64,000 bases of DNA from Streptomyces sp. B93. GTDB taxonomy: Bacteria; Actinomycetota; Actinomycetes; Streptomycetales; Streptomycetaceae. The notes below the pieces were generated by a model. That model saw only the letters and a program-made list of their open reading frames with translations, did no database searches and had not been told where the DNA came from. Shown piece after piece: positions 25,686 to 34,083 of this stretch. Within the stretch, counting starts at the first letter, position 1. Each line of letters begins with the position of its first letter. Both the position numbers and the translations under genes were made by a program. The stretch is taken from positions 124,001 to 188,000 of the forward strand of contig NZ_JAGPXL010000005.1 of the NCBI RefSeq assembly GCF_018070565.1, in the 5' to 3' direction.

Positions 25686-26219
25686 ATGGACATGCCCCTG
25701 ACGACCGACCGGCTCGTGATCCGCGACTGGAGCGTCGACGACGCCGAGGCCGCGCTGGAGATCTACGGCTCCCCGGACGTGGCGCACTGGCTCACCCCGG
25801 CGATGGAACGGGTGCGGGACGCCGCGGCCATGCGCTCGGTGCTCCAGTCCTGGCAGGAGAGCCAGCCGAACCTGATCCCGCCGCGTGGCCGCTGGGCGGT
25901 CGAACGACGGTCGGACGGCGCGGTCGTCGGCGGCCTCGGCATCCGGCTGCTGCCGCCGTACGAGGACGATCTCGAGGTGAGCTGGCAGCTCGCCCCGGCC
26001 GCCTGGGGCCACGGCTACGCGGTCGAGGCGGCGCGTGCCCTGGTGGAGTGGGCGTTCACCCAGGACACCGACGAGCTGTTCGCCGTCGCCCGCCCCGCGA
26101 ACGAGCGGGCCGTCGCCACCGCGAAACGGCTCGGCATGCAGTGGGTCGGCGAGACCACCAAGTACTACGACCTGCGCCTCCAGGTCTACCGGGTCCGCCC
26201 CGCCGACCTGGTCCCCTGA
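25686..26219 (+). CDS. GNAT family N-acetyltransferase
   Basis: A 177-residue RimJ/RimL-type acetyltransferase: TDRLVIRDWSVDDAEAALEIYG at the start, the acetyl-CoA motif AWGHGYAVEAARALVEWAF, then the VARPANERAVATAKRLGM helix. The acceptor is unknown. It is divergent from the methyltransferase and convergent with the SnoaL-like gene. Confidence 0.9.
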   Translation: MDMPLTTDRLVIRDWSVDDAEAALEIYGSPDVAHWLTPAMERVRDAAAMRSVLQSWQESQPNLIPPRGRWAVERRSDGAVVGGLGIRLLPPYEDDLEVSWQLAPAAWGHGYAVEAARALVEWAFTQDTDELFAVARPANERAVATAKRLGMQWVGETTKYYDLRLQVYRVRPADLVP

Positions 26220-26233
26220 CCGGTCGGGGTCAG
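26216..26233. terminator. Bidirectional hairpin between convergent genes
   Basis: CTGACC (26216-26221) and GGTCAG (26228-26233) pair around 6 nt and overlap the stop codons of both the GNAT gene and the SnoaL-like gene. Confidence 0.5.
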
Positions 26234-26619
26234 CCGCGCGCCCGCTCGGCGATCCGGTCGAAGCGTGCGCCCATCGCCGCCGCCAGGGCCTGCGCCCCGG
26301 ACAGCGGGCGGACCATCACGGTGAGGGCGTCGATCAGGCCGTCGTCGCCGACGTGCAGGAAGTCGCAGCCCTCGATGGCGCGGTCGTCGACCCGCGCGGT
26401 GAACACCAGCGCGTGGTCGCGCTCGTCGGCGCCGTGCAGCTCACGGACGTAGCGGAAGTCCTCGAAGACCTCGATGACCTCGCGCAGGATCGCCGCCGTG
26501 ATCGCCCTGCCCTCGTACGGCTTGAACACCACCGGGCTGGTGAAGACCACGTTCTCGGCCAGCAGTGCCTCGACGGCGTCGAGGTCCCGCCGCTCGACCG
26601 CCTCACGGAATGCGCGCAT
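26230..26619 (-). CDS. SnoaL/NTF2-like fold protein
   Basis: A 129-residue NTF2-like protein: MRAFREAVERRDLDAVEALLAENVVF, then a cone-shaped barrel ending VMVRPLSGAQALAAAMG. The ATG at 26619 follows GAGGGTGG; in-frame ATGs upstream (e.g. 26634) lack a ribosome site. The family includes isomerases, polyketide cyclases and binding proteins, so no reaction is assigned. Confidence 0.82.
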   Translation of the reverse strand: MRAFREAVERRDLDAVEALLAENVVFTSPVVFKPYEGRAITAAILREVIEVFEDFRYVRELHGADERDHALVFTARVDDRAIEGCDFLHVGDDGLIDALTVMVRPLSGAQALAAAMGARFDRIAERARG

Positions 26620-26710
26620 CGGAGCCACCCTCATAGTCAATTCGATGAATAGGTGCCGATGACACTAGCCACCCCCCGTCGGCCTGTCCACATGCCGTAG
26701 GGTGGCGCCG

Positions 26711-27463
26711 GTGTTCAGCCCCGAGGGTCCCCGTCTGCGTGAACTCGCCGTCCAGGCGCTGTCCTCCGTCGAGCGCGGCTACGACCTGCTCGCGCCGAAG
26801 TTCGACCACACCCCCTTCCGCACGCCGGACTCGGTGCTGGACGCCGTCGCGGCGGCCCTGCGGCGGCTCGGACCCTTCGGTGCCGGGCTCGACCTGTGCT
26901 GCGGCACGGGCGCCGGGATGCGGGTGCTCGCCCCGGTGTGCCGGGAGCGGATCACGGGCGTCGACTTCAGCGCGGGCATGCTGGACGTCGCCCGGCGCCG
27001 GCGGCCGCCCGCCACGGGACCGCGGGTGACCTGGGTCCGGGCGGACGCGCGGGCGCTGCCGTTCGGACCCGGCTTCGACCTGGTGGTCAGCTTCGGCGCG
27101 TTTGGGCACTTCCTGCCGCGCGAGATCCCCGGACTGTTCGCCCAGGTGCGCTCGGTGCTGCGGCCCGGGGGCACCTTCGCCTTCCCCGTGGTCGCCCCGC
27201 CCCCGCCCACCTCCCTGGCGTACTGGATGCTGCTGGGCTTCGACACGGTGATGCGGGTGCGCAACGCCGTGTGGCGGCCGCCGTTCGTCATGTACTACCG
27301 GGCCGTCGGGTTCGGGGACATGCTGCGGGAACTCCGGCACGCCGGGTTCGCCACGGAACTGCACGACCTCCCCGAGTTCGGGCGGCGCACCGACGGGAGC
27401 CCCCGGGTGCGGCTGGTCACCGCCCGCGTGCCCGCCCGGGTCAGCGCGCCGCGGGCTGGGTGA
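26711..27463 (+). CDS. Class I SAM-dependent methyltransferase
   Basis: A 250-residue methyltransferase with motif I LDLCCGTGAGMRVL, post-I GVDFSAGMLDVARRR and motif IV VVSFGAFGHF. The GTG at 26711 lies 7 nt after TAGGGT (26698-26703), a good -10, and has no Shine-Dalgarno, suggesting a leaderless mRNA; GTG 26702 is the alternative. Its 3' end overlaps the GntR gene by 23 bp, tail to tail. The substrate is unknown. Confidence 0.87.
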   Translation: MFSPEGPRLRELAVQALSSVERGYDLLAPKFDHTPFRTPDSVLDAVAAALRRLGPFGAGLDLCCGTGAGMRVLAPVCRERITGVDFSAGMLDVARRRRPPATGPRVTWVRADARALPFGPGFDLVVSFGAFGHFLPREIPGLFAQVRSVLRPGGTFAFPVVAPPPPTSLAYWMLLGFDTVMRVRNAVWRPPFVMYYRAVGFGDMLRELRHAGFATELHDLPEFGRRTDGSPRVRLVTARVPARVSAPRAG

Positions 27464-28166
27464 ACTCGTAGACCAGCGTCTCCCGCCGGGCGTCCACGAC
27501 GAGGTCGGTGATCTCCAGTGGCCGGGCGTACTGGTCGTGCACGAGCCGGGTCACCCGCACCGAGGGCCGGTCCACCAGGCGGGTGATCGCGTCCCGGTGG
27601 TGCAGGGTCAGGCCCGCCCGGCGCATCCAGTCGTAGGCCCGCTCCAGATGGGCCGCCGCGGTGCCGTCGGCCCGGTCGCGGTACCGGCCCAGTTCGTCGA
27701 CCTCGGCGAGCGCCACCGCCGAGAAGGACGTGACGGCGGTCCGCAGATCCGCACCGTCGGCGCCGAAGGACTCGTAACGGTGCATCAGTGTCGGCCGGTG
27801 CGGGGCGAGTCCCAGCGCGGCGGCGTGCTCGGCCGGGGGTGGCCGCCAGCTGACGGTCGCCCGGTCGACGGCCGCCGGGTCGGGCGTGCGGGCGCCCACC
27901 GGGAAGCTCAGCGGGGAGAGGTGTCCGACGGGCGGTCCGGGCAGGGCGGTGTGGCTGCCGCGCCGGTCGGTGCTGACCAGGCCGTCACGGCGGAGCAGTT
28001 CCAGCGCCTGTCGTACGGTCTCCCTGCTGACGCCGAAGTGCTCGGCCAACTGCCGCTCGCCCGGCAGGCGTTCGCCGGGCGGGACAGCGCCGTCGCGCAG
28101 CTCACTGAGGAGTTCGGAGGCGACCCTGCGGTACAGGGGCCGGTCGTGCGGGGTGGTGCGGGCCAT
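27441..28166 (-). CDS. GntR family regulator, HutC/UTRA type
   Basis: A 241-residue regulator with a GntR winged helix (PPGERLPGERQLAEHFGVSRETVRQALELL) and a C-terminal UTRA effector domain (around LMHRYESFGADG to ITDLVVDARRETLVYEF). This is the subgroup that contains DasR. ATG at 28166 follows AGGAGG. A near-perfect GntR palindrome lies 65 bp upstream, so autoregulation is likely. The regulated catabolic gene is not obvious next door. Confidence 0.9.
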   Translation of the reverse strand: MARTTPHDRPLYRRVASELLSELRDGAVPPGERLPGERQLAEHFGVSRETVRQALELLRRDGLVSTDRRGSHTALPGPPVGHLSPLSFPVGARTPDPAAVDRATVSWRPPPAEHAAALGLAPHRPTLMHRYESFGADGADLRTAVTSFSAVALAEVDELGRYRDRADGTAAAHLERAYDWMRRAGLTLHHRDAITRLVDRPSVRVTRLVHDQYARPLEITDLVVDARRETLVYEFTQPAAR

Positions 28167-28230
28167 GCCGCGCCTCCTGTTGATGACGTTCCGTAGCCGT
28201 GCGGGCTCGTTGCGCCACCAGATCTAGCAT

Positions 28231-28242
28231 TGGTCTAAACCA
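28231..28242. promoter_or_regulatory. GntR (dre-like) operator
   Basis: TGGTCTAAACCA matches 11 of 12 positions of the TGGTCTAGACCA core bound by DasR-type regulators. It lies in the intergenic region upstream of the UTRA-type GntR gene. Confidence 0.6.
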
Positions 28243-28295
28243 CCAGGGAAGGGCGGCCGGGTGGTTCGGCCGGAAACGGACGGTGGCGGGGCGGG

Positions 28296-29465
28296 TCAGA
28301 GCGCGCTGTAGACGGCCTCGACCAGCGCCATCTTCCGCGGGTCGTCCGCGATGTGAGGACCCATCAGGTTCATCGTGTAGCCCAGCGACAGCCCCGCCTC
28401 CGGATCGGCGAGACCGCAGGAGCCGCCGAAGCCGTCATGGCCGAATGCCCGCGGGTTGGGGCCGTAGCTCCCGCGCGGCCCGCTCAGCCACAGGCCGAGT
28501 CCGATCTCCGTGTCGGCGCCGAGGCCCGCGCCCAGCACCAGGTCGCGGCACGCGCCCTGCCCCTCCCGCGCCCGCTCGACCGCCTCCGCGGACAGCACCC
28601 GGTGGCCGTCGTACGACCCCCGCCCGGCGAAGATCCCGTACAGCGCGGCGACGGCCCGGGCGGTGCCGTGCCCGTTGGCCGCGGGTATCTCGGCGGACCG
28701 CCACCGCGGTGTGCAGGCCCCCGCCGCGCCGACCGCCGGGTTGGCCAGCGCGGCCAGCGGCAGCGGCGGCAACTGGCCGGGGGACTCGGGGCGTTCGGCG
28801 GAGGCCGGGGGTACGGCGTGGACCAGCTCCGCCGCCCGGCCCCACTCCGACTCCGGCAGCCCCAGGGTGAAGTCGATGCCGAGCGGGCCGGTCACCTCCC
28901 GCGCGAGGAAGGCGCCGGGCAGCAGCCCGGAGACCCGGCGCACGACCTCCCCGACGAGATGGCCGTAGGTCAGCGCGTGGTACCCGGACCGGGTGCCCGG
29001 CTCCCACCAGGGCTCCGTCGCCGCGAGCCGGTCGGCCGTCAACTGCCAGTCGCACAGCTGCTCGAGGGAGAGCGGCTCCCGCAGCCCCGCGAGGCCCGCC
29101 CGGTGCGACAGCAGGTGCCGGACCAGGACCTTCTCCTTGCCCGCCGCCGCGAACTCCGGCCAGTACGCGGCCACCGGGGCGTCCAGGTCCAGCAGGCCCC
29201 GGTCGGCGAGCAGGTGCGCGCAGAGCGCGACCGGGCCCTTGGTCGTCGACCACACGTTGACCAGTGTGTCCCGCTCCCAGGGCCGGGTGCGCGCCGCGTC
29301 CGCCCAGCCGCCCCACAGGTCGACCACCGTCTCGCCGTCCACCGTGACGGCGACCGCCGCGCCCAGTTCGCCCCGCTCCCGGAAGTTCTCCTCGAACGCG
29401 GCGCGCACGGCCGTGAAACGGGGGTCGCAGTGGCCGTGCACGGCCAGGTGTGCGGACGCGGACAT
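28296..29465 (-). CDS. Serine hydrolase, class C beta-lactamase/EstB fold
   Basis: A 389-residue cytoplasmic esterase-type member of the beta-lactamase-related family: the catalytic SxxK is STTK in NVWSTTKGPV, and the Tyr motif is YHALTYGHLVGE. There is no signal peptide, so it is not a secreted beta-lactamase. ATG at 29465 follows GGGAGGAC. It sits just downstream of an acetyl xylan esterase on the same strand, separated by 121 bp. Confidence 0.87.
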   Translation of the reverse strand: MSASAHLAVHGHCDPRFTAVRAAFEENFRERGELGAAVAVTVDGETVVDLWGGWADAARTRPWERDTLVNVWSTTKGPVALCAHLLADRGLLDLDAPVAAYWPEFAAAGKEKVLVRHLLSHRAGLAGLREPLSLEQLCDWQLTADRLAATEPWWEPGTRSGYHALTYGHLVGEVVRRVSGLLPGAFLAREVTGPLGIDFTLGLPESEWGRAAELVHAVPPASAERPESPGQLPPLPLAALANPAVGAAGACTPRWRSAEIPAANGHGTARAVAALYGIFAGRGSYDGHRVLSAEAVERAREGQGACRDLVLGAGLGADTEIGLGLWLSGPRGSYGPNPRAFGHDGFGGSCGLADPEAGLSLGYTMNLMGPHIADDPRKMALVEAVYSAL

Positions 29466-29586
29466 GGGTCCTCCCAGGTCGACGAAGAGGTCGGCGTAAA
29501 GCCCGGGCCGCGACACGGCGACCCGGGCGTGATGAACGTACCGACTGGTCGGACTGGAGGGAAGGGGCGGTCGTCGGCCCGCCCGC

Positions 29587-30558
29587 TCAGAGCTGGTGCG
29601 AGCGCAGCCAGCGCATCTTCGCCCCGTCGTGGAAGGGCCCGCCGCCCTCGTGGTCGTTGAACTCGTACACCTCGATCGCCCGGTCCTCGTGCGCCCAGGC
29701 GTTGTACGCCGCGAACACCGTCGAGGGCGGGCAGGTCTGGTCCTCCAGGGCCACCGAGAACAGCGCCGGGGTCCGGGCGCGGGCGGCGAAGTGCACACCG
29801 TCGAAGTACGACAGGGTGCGCCGGACCTCGTCGGCGCGGCCCCGGTGCGTCTTCAGCCAGAGGGCGATCTCGCGGTACGGGTTGCGGTCGGTGATCGTCG
29901 TCGCGCGCGGGAAGTCGCACAGGAACGGCACGTCCGGCAGGACCGCGACCAGGTCCGGGACCAGCCCCGCGACCGCGACGGTGATGCCGCCGCCCTGGCT
30001 CGCCCCCATCGCCGCGGTCCGGGAGGCGTCCGTCAGCGGATGCGACCGGGCCGCCTCCACCGCGCGCACGGCGTCCGTGAACACCCGGCGGTAGTAGTAG
30101 TTCTCCGGCGCGTCGATGCCCCGGGTCATGAACCCGGGGAAGGCGGGCCCGCCGCCCACCGGGTCGGGGGTGTCGCCGCCCCCGCCCCAGGCGCTGCCCT
30201 GGCCCCGGGTGTCCATCACGAAGTGCGCCCGGCCGGTGGACGCCCACAGCAGGTGCTCGTGCGGCAGGCCGCGCCCGCCGCCGTAGCCGACGTACTCCAC
30301 CAGCAGCGGCAGCGGCTCCTCGGCCCCGGCGGGCAGGGTCAGCCAGCCCTTCACCGGATGTCCGCCGAACCCGGTGAACGTCACGTCGAACACCTGGAGG
30401 GTGGACAGCCCCGTGTCGACCGGTTCGAAGCGGGCGTCCAGGTCGAACTCGCGCACCTCGGCGAGCGTCTTGGCCCAGAAGGCGTCGAAGTCCTCGGGCT
30501 CGACGGAGGCGCTCCGGTGCTCGCGGAGTTCCTCGATCGGTAGGTCGAACAGGGCCAT
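29587..30558 (-). CDS. Acetyl xylan esterase / cephalosporin-C deacetylase family
   Basis: A 323-residue alpha/beta hydrolase of the AXE1 family (CE7): nucleophile Ser in GASQGGG, His in NDHEGGG near the C-terminus, and a catalytic Asp in ALEDQTCPP. CE7 enzymes remove acetyl groups from xylo-oligosaccharides inside the cell and also from cephalosporin C. ATG at 30558 follows AAAGGCGG. A LacI-like operator lies about 80 bp upstream. Confidence 0.92.
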   Translation of the reverse strand: MALFDLPIEELREHRSASVEPEDFDAFWAKTLAEVREFDLDARFEPVDTGLSTLQVFDVTFTGFGGHPVKGWLTLPAGAEEPLPLLVEYVGYGGGRGLPHEHLLWASTGRAHFVMDTRGQGSAWGGGGDTPDPVGGGPAFPGFMTRGIDAPENYYYRRVFTDAVRAVEAARSHPLTDASRTAAMGASQGGGITVAVAGLVPDLVAVLPDVPFLCDFPRATTITDRNPYREIALWLKTHRGRADEVRRTLSYFDGVHFAARARTPALFSVALEDQTCPPSTVFAAYNAWAHEDRAIEVYEFNDHEGGGPFHDGAKMRWLRSHQL

Positions 30559-30638
30559 GTATGACCGCCTTTGTGCGGAGAACGGTAGGTGATCACACCG
30601 TAGACGGCGGCACCGGTCGATCACCATAGCCAGCGATA

Positions 30639-30650
30639 GAAAGCGCTGTC
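30639..30650. promoter_or_regulatory. LacI-type operator-like element
   Basis: GAAAGCGCTGTC is palindromic at 10 of 12 positions around AGCGCT and lies 80 bp upstream of the acetyl xylan esterase start. No LacI regulator is adjacent, so a regulator from elsewhere would be needed. Confidence 0.4.
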
Positions 30651-30698
30651 ACGGATCGGGCGTCACGCGGGTCCGACGGCTGTCCCGCCGCCGAGACG

Positions 30699-30942
30699 TC
30701 ACGGGGCGATCAACGGATCGCAGCTCGCGCAGCCCAGCGACGGGCCGAACGACAGCTCCCGTGGGCCGACGCCGTCGGCGCCCAGATCGGCGGCGCGGGC
30801 GGTACGTGCCGCCGCTCACGGGCTCGCGGATCAGGGGCATGCGCAGGGACGGCACGGTGCCGACGACGACCGGCAGGACCAACGGCGTGAAGGTGCCCTT
30901 TCCCGGGAAGACCGGACGCCGCCCCGCGAGCGCCGGGACCGG
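30699..30942 (-). pseudogene. Possible frame-disrupted coding remnant
   Basis: The 432-bp gap between the esterase and the Rv1733c-like gene holds minus-strand sequence with coding-like third-position GC in two frames. One reads TPLVLPVVVGTVPSLRMPLI and REPVSGGTYR; after about 30790 another reads ADLGADGVGPRELSFGPSLG and CASCDPLIAP, then stops at 30699. Together they look like one reading frame with a frameshift. There is no start upstream because an in-frame stop lies at 30943-30945. I do not recognise the family. Confidence 0.25.
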
Positions 30943-30990
30943 TCACCGCGCCAGGCCCGGCCCCGACGGGTCGTCGCCACGCCGGCCGCC

Positions 30991-31578
30991 TCACACCCCG
31001 CGGCGCGACCACTCGGGCTCCGTCAGCGCCCACTCGCGCTCCCACTCCGCCAGCCGCCGCCGGGTGGCCGCCCGCCGTACCACGGCGTGACCGAGGAGTA
31101 CGACGGCGACGGCGCCCCCGGTGGCGCACACCCCCACGGCCACGGCGTGCTCCCGGACCGCGGTGCCGTCCGGCGGCGCGGGCACCGGGCGGTCGCGCGA
31201 GTCCAGCCAGACGGGGACCACGTCACCGGTGCGGGTGCCGCCCGGGACCCGCGCGGTGGCGGTCCGCGCCCGCTCGCCCGGCCGCTCCGCCCAGCGCACG
31301 GTCGCCCGGTAGGTGCTCTCCTGGCCGCCGTGTGCCGTCGGCAGCGCCTGCGACGCCCGGCCGACCACCTCGGCCTCGATCTGCCGCCGCTCGGCACGCA
31401 GCCCCGCCGCCGCCGACCGCGCCTCCGCGTGCGCCCACCGGGCCGCCGCCAGCCCCGCCAGCGGCGCCCCCACCAGCAGCAGTACGGCGATCACCAGTAC
31501 CGTCCATGCCTCGACGACGTCCGACCGGCGGCGCAGCGGATTGGGCCGCCACCGCCAGCCGCGCACCCGGGTCCGCAT
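30991..31578 (-). CDS. Rv1733c-like two-helix membrane protein
   Basis: A 195-residue protein with an N-terminal helix (VVEAWTVLVIAVLLLVGAPL), a charged extracellular middle with TARVPGGTRTGDVVPVWLD, and a C-terminal helix (AVAVGVCATGGAVAVVLLGH). This layout matches the Rv1733c group of actinomycete membrane proteins, whose function is unknown. ATG at 31578 follows GGAGGCGG. Confidence 0.8.
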   Translation of the reverse strand: MRTRVRGWRWRPNPLRRRSDVVEAWTVLVIAVLLLVGAPLAGLAAARWAHAEARSAAAGLRAERRQIEAEVVGRASQALPTAHGGQESTYRATVRWAERPGERARTATARVPGGTRTGDVVPVWLDSRDRPVPAPPDGTAVREHAVAVGVCATGGAVAVVLLGHAVVRRAATRRRLAEWEREWALTEPEWSRRGV

Positions 31579-31676
31579 GTCCGCCTCCGCGCGGTGTGTA
31601 CGCGTGCGTTGCCTACCAGGGCCGCGTACCCACGACTGCGGACATTGCTCACGGTGGCCGGGCGCCCCCGCGTCCG

Positions 31677-32427
31677 TCAGCCGAAGCGTTCGATCCTGAT
31701 CCGGTCCACCGGCTGCCCGGCGGCGACCAGCAGCCGGGAGGCGTGCTCGGCGAAGCCGTCCGAGCCGCAGACATAGGCCTCCCACCCACCGGGCGGCCGC
31801 TCGGCCAGCAGCGGCGCCAGATGCGCCGCCGACAGCCGGCCCACCGGGTGTCCCTCGGGAGCGCGGCGGGTGAAGACCGGCGTCGTCTCGGCGCCGTACT
31901 CCCGCGCGTAGATCAGCTCCTCGGGGCGGCGCGCCGACACCAGCAGCCGCAGCGGCACCGAGAGCCCGCGCGCCCGGTGGTGGCGCACCATCGACATCAG
32001 CGGTACGACACCGGAACCGCCGCCGACGAGCAGCGCGGGCCGGTCGCCGGGCCAGGCGAAGAAACCGCTCACCGGGCCGCGGACCTCGACCCGGTCCCCG
32101 GGGCGGGCCTCGGTGTGGAACCAGCCGGAGACCTCACCGCCCTCGATGTGGTCCAGGGTCAGCTCGATGTGCCCGGAGCCGTCGTCCGCGGAGGCGATCG
32201 AGTAGTGCCGCTGTGCGGTGTAGCCGTCCTCGGCGGTCAGCCGCAGCATCAGGTGCTGGCCGGGCACGTGCCCCGGCCACTCGGGCACCGCGAACCGGAA
32301 CGTGGCCGCGCGTGGGGTCTCGCGCCGGATCGACGTGAGCGTCGCCGTCTGCCAGCGGGCCGCGGCGGGCGCGCTCACCTCGATGCGGCCGGGCACGGCG
32401 AACCGGGTGGGCGGTGCGAAGGAGGCC

Positions 32428-32441
<14 letters not shown>
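31677..32441 (-). CDS. FAD/NAD(P)H oxidoreductase (ferredoxin-reductase fold)
   Basis: A 254-residue flavin reductase: the FAD-binding stretch is QRHYSIAS, GPVSGFF follows, and the NAD(P)H part has LLVGGGSGVVPLMSM and ends YVCGSDGFAEHASRLL. There is no 2Fe-2S domain. It overlaps the upstream molybdopterin protein by 14 bp on the same strand, so it is probably the electron donor for that enzyme. Confidence 0.88.
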
Positions 32442-33033
<592 letters not shown>

Positions 33034-33159
33034 ACGGGTGGTGCCTTCCAGGTGTGCTTGCGACTTCAACCGTACGTGGCCGAGGGACCGGCCCGGTGCG
33101 CCACCGCCCGTGTTCGACCGGTGAGGTACAGTGACGCCCGGCCGCGGACGGTCCCGGCC

Positions 33160-33177
33160 ATGACCTTGGGGAGGTGA
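33160..33177 (+). CDS. Five-codon leader ORF
   Basis: ATG ACC TTG GGG AGG TGA encodes MTLGR. Its last codons and stop lie in the left arm of the leader stem (33168-33179). A possible -10 (TACAGT, 33127-33132) lies upstream and no clear ribosome site precedes it. It is supported only by its position in the attenuator-like leader. Confidence 0.35.
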   Translation: MTLGR

Positions 33178-33267
33178 GACCCATCACCGCTGTATCGGTT
33201 CGGGCCCTCTCACCTCGTCCCCGGCGGTAGCCGGATCCGAGAGCGCCCTTCGGCTTTCGAAAGGCTC
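33168..33267 (+). promoter_or_regulatory. Four-arm translational attenuator-like leader
   Basis: Arm 1 GGGGAGGTGAGA (33168-33179) pairs with arm 2 TCTCACCTC plus CCCC (33208-33222). Arm 2 can instead pair GGGCCCTCTC (33202-33211) with GAGAGCGCCC (33239-33248), 9 of 10 bp. Arm 3 GAGCGCCCTTCG (33241-33252) can also pair imperfectly with arm 4 CGAAAGGCTC (33258-33267), which contains the Shine-Dalgarno GAAAGG of the methyltransferase. The 1:2 plus 3:4 or 2:3 choice is the logic of erm-type leaders. Confidence 0.5.
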
Positions 33268-33276
33268 CCGGCTCCC

Positions 33277-34083
33277 ATGCCCCTTCCCGACCCCCGTCCC
33301 GCCGTCGTCGCCGCCCTCCGCGCGGCGGGCTGCGTCTTCGCCGAGGACGAGGCGGAACTGCTCCTCGGCGCCGCCCGCACCCCCGGTGAACTGGCGGACC
33401 TGATGGACCGCCGCACCCGTGGCCTGCCGCTGGAACTCGTCCTCGGCTGGGCCGGGTTCCGCGGTCTGCGGGTCACCGTCGAACCCGGCGTGTTCGTGCC
33501 CCGGCGGCGCACCGAGTTCCTGGTCGAACAGGCGCTCGCCCAGGCACCCGGCGCGTCCGTCGTCGTCGACCTGTGCTGCGGCTCCGGCGCGGTCGGCGCC
33601 GCGCTCGCCGACGCCCTCGGCCCGGTCGAGCTGCACGCCGCCGACATCGATCCGGCCGCGGTGCGCTGCGCCCGCCGCAATGTCGCCCGGTACGGCGGCC
33701 AGGTGCACCGGGGCGACCTGTTCGAGGCCCTCCCCGACGACCTGCGCGGCCGGGTCGACGTGCTCGCGGCGAACGTGCCCTACGTCCCCACCGGCGAGGT
33801 CGGACGGCTCCCGGCCGAGGCCCGCGACCATGAACCGCTGATCGCCCTGGACGGCGGCGCCGACGGCCTCGACGTGCTGCGCCGGGTCGCCGCCGGGGCC
33901 GCCCACTGGCTCGCGCCCGGCGGCCGTCTCCTGGTGGAGACCAGTGAGCGCCAGGCCCCGACCGCGCTGGCGATCTTCGAGGACGCCGGGCTGGGCGCCC
34001 GCGTGGCGGTCTCCGAGGAGTGGAGCGCCCATGTGGTGATCGGGACCCCGGGGTTCAGTCCTCCGGCCGTGCCCGGGCGATGA
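33277..34083 (+). CDS. PrmC/HemK-like protein N5-glutamine methyltransferase
   Basis: A 268-residue methyltransferase of the HemK/PrmC type: a helical N-terminal part (ELADLMDRRTRGLPLELVLGW), then motif I VVVDLCCGSGAVGAAL, post-I HAADIDPAAVRCARRN and motif IV ANVPYVPT (NPPY replaced by NVPY). The Asn-x-Pro-Tyr motif fits a Gln or other planar-nitrogen acceptor. It is a paralogue of the release-factor enzyme and the true target may be ribosomal. ATG at 33277 is 12 nt from GAAAGG. Its end overlaps the phosphatase gene by 29 bp. Confidence 0.85.
   Translation: MPLPDPRPAVVAALRAAGCVFAEDEAELLLGAARTPGELADLMDRRTRGLPLELVLGWAGFRGLRVTVEPGVFVPRRRTEFLVEQALAQAPGASVVVDLCCGSGAVGAALADALGPVELHAADIDPAAVRCARRNVARYGGQVHRGDLFEALPDDLRGRVDVLAANVPYVPTGEVGRLPAEARDHEPLIALDGGADGLDVLRRVAAGAAHWLAPGGRLLVETSERQAPTALAIFEDAGLGARVAVSEEWSAHVVIGTPGFSPPAVPGR

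Noticed and set aside
30649..30882. 77-codon minus-strand frame after the acetyl xylan esterase
   Set aside because: Only part of it looks coding, and the coding-like part continues in another frame, so it is reported as a remnant and not a gene.
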